Assembly (NCBI RefSeq): GCF_045066735.1
Contig: NZ_JBISHH010000025.1
Span: 186,001-250,000 of the forward strand
Reading direction: 5' to 3'
From: Algibacter sp045066735
Lineage (GTDB): Bacteria; Bacteroidota; Bacteroidia; Flavobacteriales; Flavobacteriaceae
DNA: 64,000 nt
The notes under the pieces were generated by a model that worked only from the letters and a program-made list of their open reading frames with translations, searched no databases and had not been told where the DNA came from. Positions within the stretch are counted from its first letter, which is position 1. Every line of letters starts with the position of its first letter. Below are positions 16,049-25,800 of this stretch, piece by piece. The position numbers were made by a program, and so were the translations under genes.

Positions 16049-18547
16049 TTATTTGGTATTTACTATAATGTTATCTATTTGTAAACCTTCAGAAGTGGCT
16101 TTTATGTTAATTGTTCCGCTTTCTGTGGAACCTTTTACTATTACTAAGCATTTTCCATAAAAAGCTTTTATGAAATTTTCTTGAAAAGATTCTAATGATG
16201 CAGAATTACCATTACCTACGGCTTCTAAAACACCATTTCCTGTAACTTCAAAGCTTACTAAGTTTTCTGCATTTGGACATAAGTTACCATCTTTATCTTC
16301 AACTCTTACAGATATAAATGATAGGTCTTTTCCGTCTGCATCAATTTCAGATCTATCTGCGATTAACTTAATTTTAGCTGGCTTTCCTGCGGTTGTAATT
16401 TGTTTTGTTGCAACTTCTTTTCCGTTTTTGTACGCAACAACTTTAATGTTTCCAGGTTGGTAAGGTACGTTCCAAGATAACCTGTATTTAGACTTGTAAA
16501 TGCCTCTTTTAAAGCCATATCCTGAATCTAAAAATCCTCTGTATTCCGTTTGAACATCTGTTAAATCTTTACCTTTTACTTTTTTGCCGTAAGATTTTCC
16601 GTTTACGAATAATTCTACCTCATCGCAGTTGGTATAAGCAAACACAGGGATAGTTTCACCTTCTTTACCTTCCCAATTCCAATGTGGTAAAACGTGAACC
16701 ATAGGTTTTGTTGTCCATTGACTTTGATATAAGTAAAAACGATCTTTAGGGAAACCACATAGATCTACTGGTGCAAAGTATGAGGCGTGTGACGGCCAAT
16801 CGTCATTCCAATAGCCATTTGTAGAATTATCTCTACCACCATATGGCGTTGGTTCTCCTAAATAATCGAAACCTGTCCAAATAAACTCACCCAAAGAGTG
16901 TGGGTTTGCTTCTTGTGCTGCAAATTCAATATCAGGAGAATATGCCCATGGCGGCCCTACAGTAACATCGTAACTAGATACTTGGTTTGTTTCTTTTTTT
17001 ACTTCAAAATCTAGAGGTAAATCATAATAACCTCTTGTACTTGTTTGAGAAGAGGTTTCAGAACCATAAAAAATCATATCTGGATTTTCTTCTCTAATTT
17101 GTCCATAATAAGAAGGCTTGTAATTTACACCTACAACATCAATTTGATATGCTAACTTGTTTTTAAAAGAAGCAGGGTAGTGGTTAAAGCCTGCTGTTGT
17201 TGGGCGAGTGTTATCTTCGTCCTTACAAATGTCATTTAACATTTTAGCTGTTTTCCATCCGTCTGGTTTACCTTGTTCTAAAATTTCGTTACCAATACTC
17301 CACATAATAATAGATGGGTGATTACGGTCTCTTTTAATCATATCACGTAAATCAATTTCTGCCCATTCATCAAAATAATTACTGTAGCCATTAGGTACTT
17401 TTGGTAATTTCCACTCATCAAAGGCTTCATCAATAACAACAATTCCTAGCCTATCACAAACTTGTAACATTTCTGTAGATGGTGGGTTGTGGCTTGTTCT
17501 TAGAGCATTGGCCCCCATATCTTGCATAATTTGCATTTGGCGTTCGGTTGCTCTGTAATTTACGGCGGCACCCAAAGGACCTAAATCATGATGCATACAA
17601 ACACCATTAAGTTCTACAGCTTTTCCGTTAAGGTAAAAACCTTCTTTTTTAAATTCAATATGTCTAATTCCAAATTCAGATTCATACTCATCCACAATTT
17701 CCCCATCAACTTTTACTCGACTAATAGCTCTATATAGATTTGGTACACCAATATCCCAAAGTTCTGGATTGTTTACTTCTATATCTTGAATTTGCTTTCC
17801 TTCGGAATTTTTTTCAAGATTAATAGATTTGGTAGATACCGCAATACTATTGTTATTCGTGTCTAAAATGGTAGTTTCTAAAGTAGCTTCTTTATTGGAG
17901 TTGGAAGCGTTTTTAATTTTAGTTTCAATTTTAATTAGAGCTTGTTTTGATGTTGCTACTGGCGTTGTAATATACGTTCCCCATTGTGGAATATGAACTG
18001 CATTGTTTATTTTTAAACGCACATTACGATAAATACCAGCACCAGGATACCATCTTTCTGATAGGACTTGCGGAGCACATTGTACAGCAATAAGGTTGTC
18101 TTCTCCAAACTTGATATGTGGTGTTAAATCGTACTCAAAACCACTGTAGCCATAATGCCTTTTACCAACATTATGACCATTAATAAATACGGTAGAGTTA
18201 TCCATTACACCATCAAACTCTATAGAGATTTTCTTGTTTTTATGATTAGAATCAACAGTAAAATGTTTTCTATACCAAGCAATGCCATCTATTGGTAAAC
18301 CGCCGTTTCGGGCATTGTGCTTATTATCAAAAGGACCTTCAATAGCCCAATCGTGAGGTACATTTAATTTTCTCCAACTACTATCATCTAGTGCGATGTT
18401 TTCACCTTGAGGAATAGTGTCTTTTTTGAATAACCAATTTTTGTTAAAATCTTGGTCGGTAATGACATTTACTTCTTTTTCTTGACATGAAAGTATCAAA
18501 AAAATAAGCATTGCTGCTAGAAGAGATGTTGGTTTTAATTTAATCAT
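16049..18547 (-). CDS. Glycoside hydrolase family 2 beta-galactosidase-like lipoprotein
   Basis: An 832-residue lipoprotein (lipobox Cys21, LILSC). The jelly roll covers about 30-185 (with HDWAIEGPF), the Ig-like domain 190-295 and the TIM barrel 300-600. The acid/base Glu421 sits in IMWSIGNE and the nucleophile Glu497 in FYGSETSS, so the catalytic pair is intact, unlike the other GH2 of this locus. RTSHNPPS and HWNWEGKEG are typical of Bacteroidota beta-galactosidases. DUF4982-like and Ig-like C-terminal domains follow (about 605-832). It lies between two sulfatase genes in one operon. Likely role: exo-removal of beta-D-galactose from galactan oligosaccharides in the periplasm. Confidence 0.93.
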   Translation of the reverse strand: MIKLKPTSLLAAMLIFLILSCQEKEVNVITDQDFNKNWLFKKDTIPQGENIALDDSSWRKLNVPHDWAIEGPFDNKHNARNGGLPIDGIAWYRKHFTVDSNHKNKKISIEFDGVMDNSTVFINGHNVGKRHYGYSGFEYDLTPHIKFGEDNLIAVQCAPQVLSERWYPGAGIYRNVRLKINNAVHIPQWGTYITTPVATSKQALIKIETKIKNASNSNKEATLETTILDTNNNSIAVSTKSINLEKNSEGKQIQDIEVNNPELWDIGVPNLYRAISRVKVDGEIVDEYESEFGIRHIEFKKEGFYLNGKAVELNGVCMHHDLGPLGAAVNYRATERQMQIMQDMGANALRTSHNPPSTEMLQVCDRLGIVVIDEAFDEWKLPKVPNGYSNYFDEWAEIDLRDMIKRDRNHPSIIMWSIGNEILEQGKPDGWKTAKMLNDICKDEDNTRPTTAGFNHYPASFKNKLAYQIDVVGVNYKPSYYGQIREENPDMIFYGSETSSQTSTRGYYDLPLDFEVKKETNQVSSYDVTVGPPWAYSPDIEFAAQEANPHSLGEFIWTGFDYLGEPTPYGGRDNSTNGYWNDDWPSHASYFAPVDLCGFPKDRFYLYQSQWTTKPMVHVLPHWNWEGKEGETIPVFAYTNCDEVELFVNGKSYGKKVKGKDLTDVQTEYRGFLDSGYGFKRGIYKSKYRLSWNVPYQPGNIKVVAYKNGKEVATKQITTAGKPAKIKLIADRSEIDADGKDLSFISVRVEDKDGNLCPNAENLVSFEVTGNGVLEAVGNGNSASLESFQENFIKAFYGKCLVIVKGSTESGTINIKATSEGLQIDNIIVNTK

Positions 18548-18571
18548 TTTTGTGATTTTTTTTCAATTAAT

Positions 18572-20083
18572 TTAGTTGGTAGCGTAACAATCGGTAATAT
18601 CTAGAGGGTCGTCCATTTCTTTTTGCAGCTTAAGCAAGTTTTTAAAAAGGGATTTTACTCTTTCTTTTTGTTCTGGGTTTTTAGAAATGTCTTTTATTTC
18701 TTCAGGATCATTTTCAAGATTGAATAATAGTACTTTTTTTAGTTGTGGATAGACCATTAATTTATATCCGTCTTTTCTAATCATTCTTTGAACATCTAAA
18801 TAGGCACCATAAATGGCATCATATTTACTTTTTGTTTCTTTCCCTTTTGCAATATCTAGGAAGCTATTAAACTCGATGTATTTCGGTTTTTCAATGCCGG
18901 CAATATCAAGTGAGGTTGCCATGGCATCTTGCAGATAAACATCAATATTTGATTTTTTATTCTTAGGAATTGTTGGTCCAAGAATAATCATTGGAGGTCT
19001 AATACTATGATCGAACAAACTCTGTTTACCTAATAAACCATGTCTTCCCATTGCTAAACCATGATCTGCAGTAAAAATAATGTATGTATTATCCATTTTA
19101 CCTGAAGTTTTAAGTGCTTCAATAATTTTTCCAATTTGTGCATCTACATGTGTTATACTAGCATAGTATTCTTTAGTATGCGTTTTAATGGCAAGTTCTG
19201 TTCTTGGAAAAGGAGCTAAAGCTTCATCCCTTAAATTATCACTATTAGCAATTTGATGTCTAAACGGATATTCTGGCATATAGCTTTCGGGAATACTAAT
19301 ATTTTCCAAACTATACATGTCTTGAAATTGTTGTGGTGCTTGCCTTGGGTCGTGAGGCGCATTAAAGGCTAAATACATAAAGAACGGATTGTCTTTGGAT
19401 TTAGCTTTGTCTATAAAAGAAATAGCATCGTCTTTTAAAACTTCGCTCCAGTGTGTTCCACCTTGCCAGAAACCTCCTTTAGAAGTATCAGTAGCAGACC
19501 AAGATGTATCATTTATAGAGAGCGGTCTATTATAGCCATTCGGCATTATACTGGCAGACTTTGCGTTTTTTATTTTCGATAAAGAGTCAAACTTAGCAAC
19601 CATTTTTCCATGATCCCAAGCATCTTTTGGCATTCCGGGCCTTACGTGTGTTACATTCTGAAAAACGCTAGTGGCTGGTGCATCAACGTGCCATTTGCCC
19701 GTCATGTAAGTGTCGTATCCGCCAGATTCTAAAATTTTTCCCCAAGATTTATTTAGAGAATCTCTTTTAACCCAATTTTGCCTAAAGCTATTTGCTTTCC
19801 AAACCGATCTCCCTGAAATTAACATAGCTCTAGAAGCAGCACAAACAGCCCCGCTCCAAGATCCCATATTATAAGCATGAGTAAACGTAGTTCCCTCTTT
19901 AACGAGCAAATCCATGGTTGGTGTAATAATTTCGTTATTACCTAAGGCATGAATAGAGGAGTAGGTTTGATCGTCTGTGAAAATGAAAACAATATTTGGT
20001 TTTGTTTGCTTTTCTTCTTTTTTGCTACAAGCCAATAACAATAATGAAAGTATTAAAAGAAAAGCTTTATTTGATATATGCAT
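18572..20083 (-). CDS. Lipoprotein S1-family sulfatase with C-A-A-S-R motif
   Basis: A 503-residue sulfatase with lipobox Cys19 (LLLAC). The metal ligands are in FTDDQTYSS (36-43). The formylglycine motif is C-A-A-S-R at 81-85, followed by AMLISGR. Ala in place of Pro is allowed in the wider C/S-x-A/P-x-R signature. TGKWHVD and FNAPHDPRQ, TADHGLAMGRHGLLGKQ and SIRPPMI make it resemble choline-sulfatase/iduronate-2-sulfatase-like subgroups. It is the first gene after the hybrid two-component regulator gene (171-base gap), so this spacer probably holds the promoter of the sulfatase-GH2-sulfatase-sulfatase unit, though no consensus -7 box is clear there. Confidence 0.92.
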   Translation of the reverse strand: MHISNKAFLLILSLLLLACSKKEEKQTKPNIVFIFTDDQTYSSIHALGNNEIITPTMDLLVKEGTTFTHAYNMGSWSGAVCAASRAMLISGRSVWKANSFRQNWVKRDSLNKSWGKILESGGYDTYMTGKWHVDAPATSVFQNVTHVRPGMPKDAWDHGKMVAKFDSLSKIKNAKSASIMPNGYNRPLSINDTSWSATDTSKGGFWQGGTHWSEVLKDDAISFIDKAKSKDNPFFMYLAFNAPHDPRQAPQQFQDMYSLENISIPESYMPEYPFRHQIANSDNLRDEALAPFPRTELAIKTHTKEYYASITHVDAQIGKIIEALKTSGKMDNTYIIFTADHGLAMGRHGLLGKQSLFDHSIRPPMIILGPTIPKNKKSNIDVYLQDAMATSLDIAGIEKPKYIEFNSFLDIAKGKETKSKYDAIYGAYLDVQRMIRKDGYKLMVYPQLKKVLLFNLENDPEEIKDISKNPEQKERVKSLFKNLLKLQKEMDDPLDITDCYATN

Positions 20084-20254
20084 ATTTTTATAAAAACTAT
20101 TTTAAACTGTTTGTTTTGTATTAAAAAAAGTACCTCAAAAGAATAATTCTATTTTCAAGAAATTATTATTGCAAATTTGAGATATCTATTTATAATTACT
20201 AATCACAGATGGTTTTTATAAGGGAACAAATGTTTTAAGCTTCTCTTTGTCTAT

Positions 20255-23200
20255 CTAAAGGTCTTCATTATTTTTAAGTTTCACGTATTTACTAGGGATT
20301 ACTCCAAATTGTTTTTTAAAGCACTTAGAGAAATATGAGGCTGTGTTAAACCCTGTTCGGTACATGATTTCTTTAACAGAAAGGTCGCTACTTTCAAAAA
20401 GTTGAACAGCTCGTTTTAAACGAATGTTTCTAATAAATTCACTTGAAGAAAGTCCTGTGAGTTCTTTTGTTTTTAAGTACAAGTTACTTCTGCTCATGTT
20501 CATTTCCTTAACGAGCATTTCAACACTAAATTCAGAATTCATCATATGCTTTTCTACAATTTCAATAGCATTTTGCAGAAAGATCTCATCGGATGATGTT
20601 ACCGTAACTTCATTAGGTTGTAAAGTGATTTCTCTATTAAATCGTTTTCTTAGTTCTTCACGATGTTTTAAGATGTTCGAAATTTTTAATTCGAGTAATT
20701 CCAAATCAAAAGGTTTTCTTATGTAAGCATCTGCACCTGTTTTTAAACCTTCGATTTCTTTTTCTTGTGAGATTTTGGCGGTGAGCATAACAACCGGAAT
20801 ATGGCTAGTTTCTTGAGAGCTTTTTAATTTGTTACAAAACTCTATACCGTCCATTACAGGCATCATAAGGTCTGTAATAACAATGTTAGGCATAACTTTA
20901 TGGGCTAAGTCTAAACCAATTTGTCCATTTTCTGCTTCATAAACATAATACTTTTCTCCGAAGCCTTTTTTGATGAAAGATCTTATGTCTGCATTATCGT
21001 CTATTATTAACAAAATGGGTAGTTTAGATCTGGATCTAGATATGTTTTGATCTGCAATATCATCCATAAAGCTAATAGCATGAGAATCTGCATCTTCTTT
21101 TGTGAGAAAGGTGTTAGATTCAAAAACTTCATGAAAATTGATACCTGTTTTAGTATCGAAATTTTCTTTTTCTTTAGGTAGCCAAACAATAAATGTCGAG
21201 CCATTTTCAGAATCGCTTTTTACTTTAATAATACCTTGGTGTAACTCTACTAAGTTTTTAGTGAAGGAAAGCCCAATACCTGTGCCTTTTGCATTAGTTT
21301 GTTTGGTTATACCAATTTCGGTATAAAAACGTTCAAAAATATGTTGAATTCTATGCGCTGGTATTCCAGGCCCGGAATCTTTTACTTGTATAACAATGTA
21401 TTTTGATTGGTCTATATCTACCTCGATATCTTCGGGTTGTTTAAAATCGTTACCGTCATAAATATTTAAAGTTATATAACCTGCTTCTGGTGTAAATTTA
21501 AAAGCATTTGATAATAGGTTATTTATAATTTTTTCGATAGCATCTGGATCAAACCAAGATAGAATTGAATCTTTTGATGCGCTTATTTCAAATAAAATAT
21601 TCTTCTTTTTACTTAAAAACTGAAATGGTTCTCCTATTTCTTTTAAAAAGTTAACAATATTGCCTTTGCTTAAATTTAGGCTCATTTTGCCTTGGTCCAT
21701 TTTTCTGAAGTCCAAAAGCTGATTTATTAAGCGTAATAAATAATCTGTATTTTTTTGCATAATTCCGTACTGGTCTTTTGTTTCCTTCGGACTAATGCTT
21801 TCTCCTTTTTTTATTAAATAATTTAAAGGCCCTTTAATTAAGGTTAATGGCGTTCTAAATTCATGAGATATGTTTGTGAAAAATTCAAGTTTTAATCGGT
21901 GTATTTCTTCATTTTTTTCTTTTTCTAAATGATCAAGTTCTAATAAATGTTTTTTAGTTGAGCGTATTATGGTGTATCTTCTATAAGCCAGAAGTAGTCC
22001 TATAGCGATAAGTATATAGAAAAATTGAGCTGCATTTGTTCTATACCACGGCGGAACAACATTAATTCGTAATTCTACCGGTGTTTCGTCCCAGATATTA
22101 TCATTGTTAGAGGCTTTAACTTTAAGAGTATATTTTCCTGGTTCTAAATTGGTATAAGTGGCGTATCTATTATCCGAGGTTGTATAGACCCAATCTTTGT
22201 TAAAACCTTCTAATTTGTAAGCATATTTGTTTTTGCTTGGAGCAGCATAGTGCAGTGCTGCAAATTCAAACGAAAAACTGTTTTCAATGTATTTAAGCTC
22301 AATTTCGTTAATTAAGTTTATGGACTGATTTAAAATAACGCGGCCATTTATTTTTTCACCAATGCTAACAGGCTTATTAAATATAGAAAAGTTGGTTAGA
22401 ACAGTTTCTGCTTTAATTTTATTGCTTAAAATATCTTCAGGATAAAAAGCATTAAAACCATTAACGCCTCCAAAAAGCATTAAGCCTTCTTTCGTTTTTA
22501 ATGCAGATAACTCACTAAACTCATTACTTTGTAAGCCGTCGTTTACATCATAATTTTGAAATGTTTCCTTCGAAGGGTCAAATTTTGATAATCCTTTATT
22601 TGTAGATAGCCACAGGTTGCCTTCGTTATCGTCTAAAATACCTTTTATAACATTATTAGGTAATCCATTTTTCTCTAAATAGGCTTTAAAAATAAGATTA
22701 TCACTTTCTGTTGATGTCATTAATTTATTCAATCCGCCACCAAAAGTACCTACCCAAATATCACCAGCAGTGCTCTCAAAAACTGTTAAAATGTAATTAT
22801 GGCTTATTGAGTTTTCATCATTAGGATCGTGTTGGTACTTGTCGAATTTCGGCTTTTTAGAATGTATTTGATCTGGTTTTAAGCGGCTTAAACCACCTCC
22901 CGTAGCAAACCAGATATTTCCTTTTGAATCTTGAAAAATGTCTCGGATAATATCGTTCGGAATACTAAATTGATAATTGGAATTGTAATTAAGTACATCT
23001 TTTGTGAAGGTAGTACCATCTTCGTTAATTAACCACCTATACACTCCGCCATTGTAAGTGCCAATCCAAATATTTCGCTCCCGATCTTGTAGCAGAGAAA
23101 AGACGCCATTAGGAAAATCTTTTATTGGTATTAAATCTTCATTAGTGAGCGGTCTATTTTGTGTTACGTCTATTTCAAAAAGTCCGGGAGAACCTTCTCC

Positions 23201-24511
23201 TCCAATAAATAATTTTTTTGAATTTTTTAATTGTATTTCTTCAATAGCAAATACTTTATTGAAGTTTGTAAAATGTTGAAACTTATCGTAGTTGTTATCA
23301 ACGGCTTCTTTATTTAAAAAATTTAACCCGCCACCTTCGGTTCCAACCCATATGTTTTGTTCACTATCTTCGTAAATAGAGCGTACCTTGTCGTTACTTA
23401 AACTTTCCGGATCTAAATTATTTTTAATATGTAAAAACTGTTTTTTATAGGGGTCAAAAATATTAACGCCTCCACCATTAGTTCCAGCCCAAATAATGCC
23501 TGAATGATCAATAAATAGAGATCTTACTGCATTTTTACTTAAACTTGTGGTCGGGTTTTTGGGATCGTATTTATAGATGGCTACAAGTTCTGGTGTTCTA
23601 GTTTTTGAATAATTGGTGAATTCAAAAAGTCCATCTTCTGATCCTGCCCAAATGCTATTGTTATCAATTGAAATAGCATTAAATACACCTTTGTATAGGC
23701 GTTGGATTTGGTCCAATTCATTATTGGGTAAATAGCGGTATAAGCCGTTGTTGGTTCCTAAAATTAAATTGCCATAACTATCTTCGGCTATGGTTTTTAC
23801 ATCACCATTTGGTAAATTAATAAGTTTGTTAACGTGTTGAAAATAAATATCCCCATTCTTGTCTCGTGATAGTTTCGATAAACCATGTAGGCCTCCAAAC
23901 CAAACTTGGTGTTTACTATCTTCGTAAAAAACGCTATTGTTGTTTCCGTTTCTTGCTGGTTTAGAGCTGTTTTGGTATAGGTTAAAGTGTTGGAATTTTA
24001 AAGAATCTATTGGCTTCGATAAATCTGCCATATCAATGCCTTTGGAGTGTCCAACCCATAATCTATTGCTACTATCATGAAAAAGCACTCTAATATGATT
24101 GCTTTCTATACTATGAGGGTTTTCGGGATCACTTTTAAAAGCTTTAAATTCTTCAGTTTTTTTATCAAAGTAATTTAAGCCTCCACCTGTAGTACCAATC
24201 CATAAGTTACCTGTATCATCATCAATAATTTTCCATATTAAATTACTACTAATGCTTTTTGGGTTTTTAGCATCGGGCTTAAAAACAGTGAAATTGTATC
24301 CGTCGTATTTATTAAGTCCATCGTGTGTACCAAACCACATAAATAAATTGTTGTCTTGAAAAATGGTGTTAACATCACTTTGTGATAATCCATTTTCGGT
24401 GGTAAGGTGATCAAATTTTATTGCATTTTGAGAATAGCAATATTGTAAAGTGATCAATAATAAATTGATCACCAAAAATACATATACTCGAAATAAACGT
24501 GTGTTTGTCAT
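20255..24511 (-). CDS. Hybrid two-component system sensor-regulator (HTCS)
   Basis: A 1418-residue one-protein two-component system of the Bacteroidota PUL type. A signal peptide or TM segment (about 8-28) leads to periplasmic Reg_prop propeller repeats (about 35-720: NLWIGTTGGGLNYF, IWAGTNGGGVNIF, NIWVGTEGGG) and a Y_Y_Y domain (about 745-805). One TM helix lies near 815-835. The HisKA box FFTNISHEFRTPLTLIKG is near 877-894, then an HATPase_c (DPDAIEKIINNLLSNAFKF, GTGIGLSF). The REC domain is at about 1165-1285 (IIDDNADIR, acceptor Asp in ITDLMMP) and the AraC HTH at about 1315-1415. Such proteins bind an oligosaccharide in the periplasm and induce adjacent PUL genes. It is divergent from the sugar-acid operon and codirectional with the hydrolases, so it probably controls both. 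Confidence 0.96.
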   Translation of the reverse strand: MTNTRLFRVYVFLVINLLLITLQYCYSQNAIKFDHLTTENGLSQSDVNTIFQDNNLFMWFGTHDGLNKYDGYNFTVFKPDAKNPKSISSNLIWKIIDDDTGNLWIGTTGGGLNYFDKKTEEFKAFKSDPENPHSIESNHIRVLFHDSSNRLWVGHSKGIDMADLSKPIDSLKFQHFNLYQNSSKPARNGNNNSVFYEDSKHQVWFGGLHGLSKLSRDKNGDIYFQHVNKLINLPNGDVKTIAEDSYGNLILGTNNGLYRYLPNNELDQIQRLYKGVFNAISIDNNSIWAGSEDGLFEFTNYSKTRTPELVAIYKYDPKNPTTSLSKNAVRSLFIDHSGIIWAGTNGGGVNIFDPYKKQFLHIKNNLDPESLSNDKVRSIYEDSEQNIWVGTEGGGLNFLNKEAVDNNYDKFQHFTNFNKVFAIEEIQLKNSKKLFIGGEGSPGLFEIDVTQNRPLTNEDLIPIKDFPNGVFSLLQDRERNIWIGTYNGGVYRWLINEDGTTFTKDVLNYNSNYQFSIPNDIIRDIFQDSKGNIWFATGGGLSRLKPDQIHSKKPKFDKYQHDPNDENSISHNYILTVFESTAGDIWVGTFGGGLNKLMTSTESDNLIFKAYLEKNGLPNNVIKGILDDNEGNLWLSTNKGLSKFDPSKETFQNYDVNDGLQSNEFSELSALKTKEGLMLFGGVNGFNAFYPEDILSNKIKAETVLTNFSIFNKPVSIGEKINGRVILNQSINLINEIELKYIENSFSFEFAALHYAAPSKNKYAYKLEGFNKDWVYTTSDNRYATYTNLEPGKYTLKVKASNNDNIWDETPVELRINVVPPWYRTNAAQFFYILIAIGLLLAYRRYTIIRSTKKHLLELDHLEKEKNEEIHRLKLEFFTNISHEFRTPLTLIKGPLNYLIKKGESISPKETKDQYGIMQKNTDYLLRLINQLLDFRKMDQGKMSLNLSKGNIVNFLKEIGEPFQFLSKKKNILFEISASKDSILSWFDPDAIEKIINNLLSNAFKFTPEAGYITLNIYDGNDFKQPEDIEVDIDQSKYIVIQVKDSGPGIPAHRIQHIFERFYTEIGITKQTNAKGTGIGLSFTKNLVELHQGIIKVKSDSENGSTFIVWLPKEKENFDTKTGINFHEVFESNTFLTKEDADSHAISFMDDIADQNISRSRSKLPILLIIDDNADIRSFIKKGFGEKYYVYEAENGQIGLDLAHKVMPNIVITDLMMPVMDGIEFCNKLKSSQETSHIPVVMLTAKISQEKEIEGLKTGADAYIRKPFDLELLELKISNILKHREELRKRFNREITLQPNEVTVTSSDEIFLQNAIEIVEKHMMNSEFSVEMLVKEMNMSRSNLYLKTKELTGLSSSEFIRNIRLKRAVQLFESSDLSVKEIMYRTGFNTASYFSKCFKKQFGVIPSKYVKLKNNEDL

Positions 24512-24603
24512 ACTAACAAATATATAAATTAAACAGATAAAATTTTAGATGTTTATCTAATTTTGATTGTTAGCGTTTATGTTTTACAGGTGTAGTTTGT
24601 TGT

Positions 24604-24614
24604 GCGTTAAACGC
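24604..24614. promoter_or_regulatory. Small palindrome GCGTT-A-AACGC in the divergent spacer
   Basis: A perfect 11-base palindrome lies between the HTCS gene and the L-galactose operon. It is GC-richer than its surroundings. It may be an operator half of the divergent region, but it is short and has no second copy here. Confidence 0.3.
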
Positions 24615-24654
24615 TTATTGCTATTTGATAGTTGAAGATACAACATATGTTCTA

Positions 24655-24685
24655 CGTTTTAAAACATATACTGTATTTTAAAACG
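24655..24685. promoter_or_regulatory. Inverted repeat CGTTTTAAAA-N11-TTTTAAAACG upstream of the sugar-acid operon
   Basis: Two perfect 10-base arms separated by 11 bases end 28 bases before a -7-like box (24714). This is the position expected for an activator site replacing a missing -33 element. It is a candidate operator of the neighbouring HTCS or of a cytoplasmic regulator of L-galactose use. Inference only; no second copy of the full site was found in the window. Confidence 0.45.
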
Positions 24686-24713
24686 GTTTAATAATCGAAC
24701 TTTACAGCATTAT

Positions 24714-24721
24714 TAGGTTTG
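24714..24721 (+). promoter_or_regulatory. -7 box TAGGTTTG of the L-galactose operon
   Basis: Matches the Bacteroidota -7 consensus TAnnTTTG and lies 64 bases before the first ATG of the operon. No TTG element is seen 17-23 bases upstream, which would fit an activator-dependent promoter. Confidence 0.45.
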
Positions 24722-24784
24722 AGTTATTTAAGACTGATAATAAAAGTAAGTAAATAGTTATAAGAAAATTTTATCTAGTAAAAA

Positions 24785-25795
24785 ATGAAATATATAGTTT
24801 GTGAAAAACCAGGAGAGTTTCTTTTGAAAGAAAAAGAAGCTCCGGTAAGAAAAGAAAATGAAGCCCTATTAAAAATAAATAAAGTGGGTATCTGTGGAAC
24901 CGATTTACATGCTTATGGAGGTAATCAAGCTTTTTTTACTTACCCAAGAATTTTAGGACATGAGTTAGCTTCTGAAGTTTTAGAAATAGGGGAAAACAAA
25001 AGAGGTATTAAAGCGGGAGATAAAGTGGTAGTGATGCCGTACGTTAGCTGTGGAGAATGTATTGCTTGCAGAAATGGAAAAACCAATTGCTGTACTAATA
25101 TAAAAGTTTTGGGTGTACATACCGATGGTGGTATGCAAGAACAAATAGCTGTTCCAGCAGATATTTTATTACCTGCAAACAATTTAACAAACGACCAAAT
25201 GGCAATTGTTGAGCCTTTAGCAATTGGTGCTCACGCAGTGAGGCGAGCAGATATTAAAAAAGGAGAAATTGTAGCGGTTGTAGGTTGTGGACCTATAGGT
25301 ATTGGTATCATGAAACTTGCTCAAATAGCAGGAGCAAAGGTAATTGCTATTGATATGAATGAGCAACGATTAACATATGCAAAAGAAAAAATAGGGGTAG
25401 ACTATATTGTAAAAGCTGGAGATAATGCAGCTACTGAAATTTCTGAAATAACAAACGGTGATTTATGTACCGCAGTATTTGATGCTTCTGGTAATAAATA
25501 TGCTTTAGAAGCTTGTCCAGATTATATGTCTCATGGTGGGCGTTTTGTTTTAGTAGGGCTTTCTAAAGGTGAGTTAACTTATACACATCCAAAGGTTCAT
25601 GCTAAAGAAATGACATTAATGTGCAGTAGAAACGCAACTACCGAAGATTTTGAGCATGTTATTAATGTACTAGATCAGTTTCCTACCGATTCTTTTATAA
25701 CACACAATGTACCCTTTACAGAAATGATAGTAAATTTTGATAGTTGGTTAGACCCAAAAACAGGCGTTATAAAAGCTACTGTAAACTTTAATTAA
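24785..25795 (+). CDS. Zinc alcohol dehydrogenase, probable L-galactonate 5-dehydrogenase (LgoD-like)
   Basis: A 336-residue medium-chain dehydrogenase. Catalytic zinc ligands are Cys37 (GICGTDLH) and His59-Glu60 (GHE). The four structural-zinc cysteines are clustered at 89-103 (CGECIACRNGKTNCC). The NAD Rossmann motif VVGCGPIGIG is near 165-174. The family includes sorbitol, threonine and L-idonate dehydrogenases and E. coli LgoD (YjjN), which oxidises L-galactonate to D-tagaturonate. It is first in an operon whose next two genes consume tagaturonate and altronate. No uronate isomerase (UxaC) is present, so this enzyme most likely supplies the tagaturonate. Specificity is inferred from context. 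Confidence 0.85.
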   Translation: MKYIVCEKPGEFLLKEKEAPVRKENEALLKINKVGICGTDLHAYGGNQAFFTYPRILGHELASEVLEIGENKRGIKAGDKVVVMPYVSCGECIACRNGKTNCCTNIKVLGVHTDGGMQEQIAVPADILLPANNLTNDQMAIVEPLAIGAHAVRRADIKKGEIVAVVGCGPIGIGIMKLAQIAGAKVIAIDMNEQRLTYAKEKIGVDYIVKAGDNAATEISEITNGDLCTAVFDASGNKYALEACPDYMSHGGRFVLVGLSKGELTYTHPKVHAKEMTLMCSRNATTEDFEHVINVLDQFPTDSFITHNVPFTEMIVNFDSWLDPKTGVIKATVNFN

Positions 25796-25800
25796 TATAG

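Noticed and set aside
20084..20254. Motif TATTTTAAACTGTTTG resembling TATTTTAAAACGGTTTA before the L-galactose operon
   Set aside because: Similar by eye, but AT-rich, in a different position and orientation relative to the gene, so a shared HTCS site cannot be claimed.
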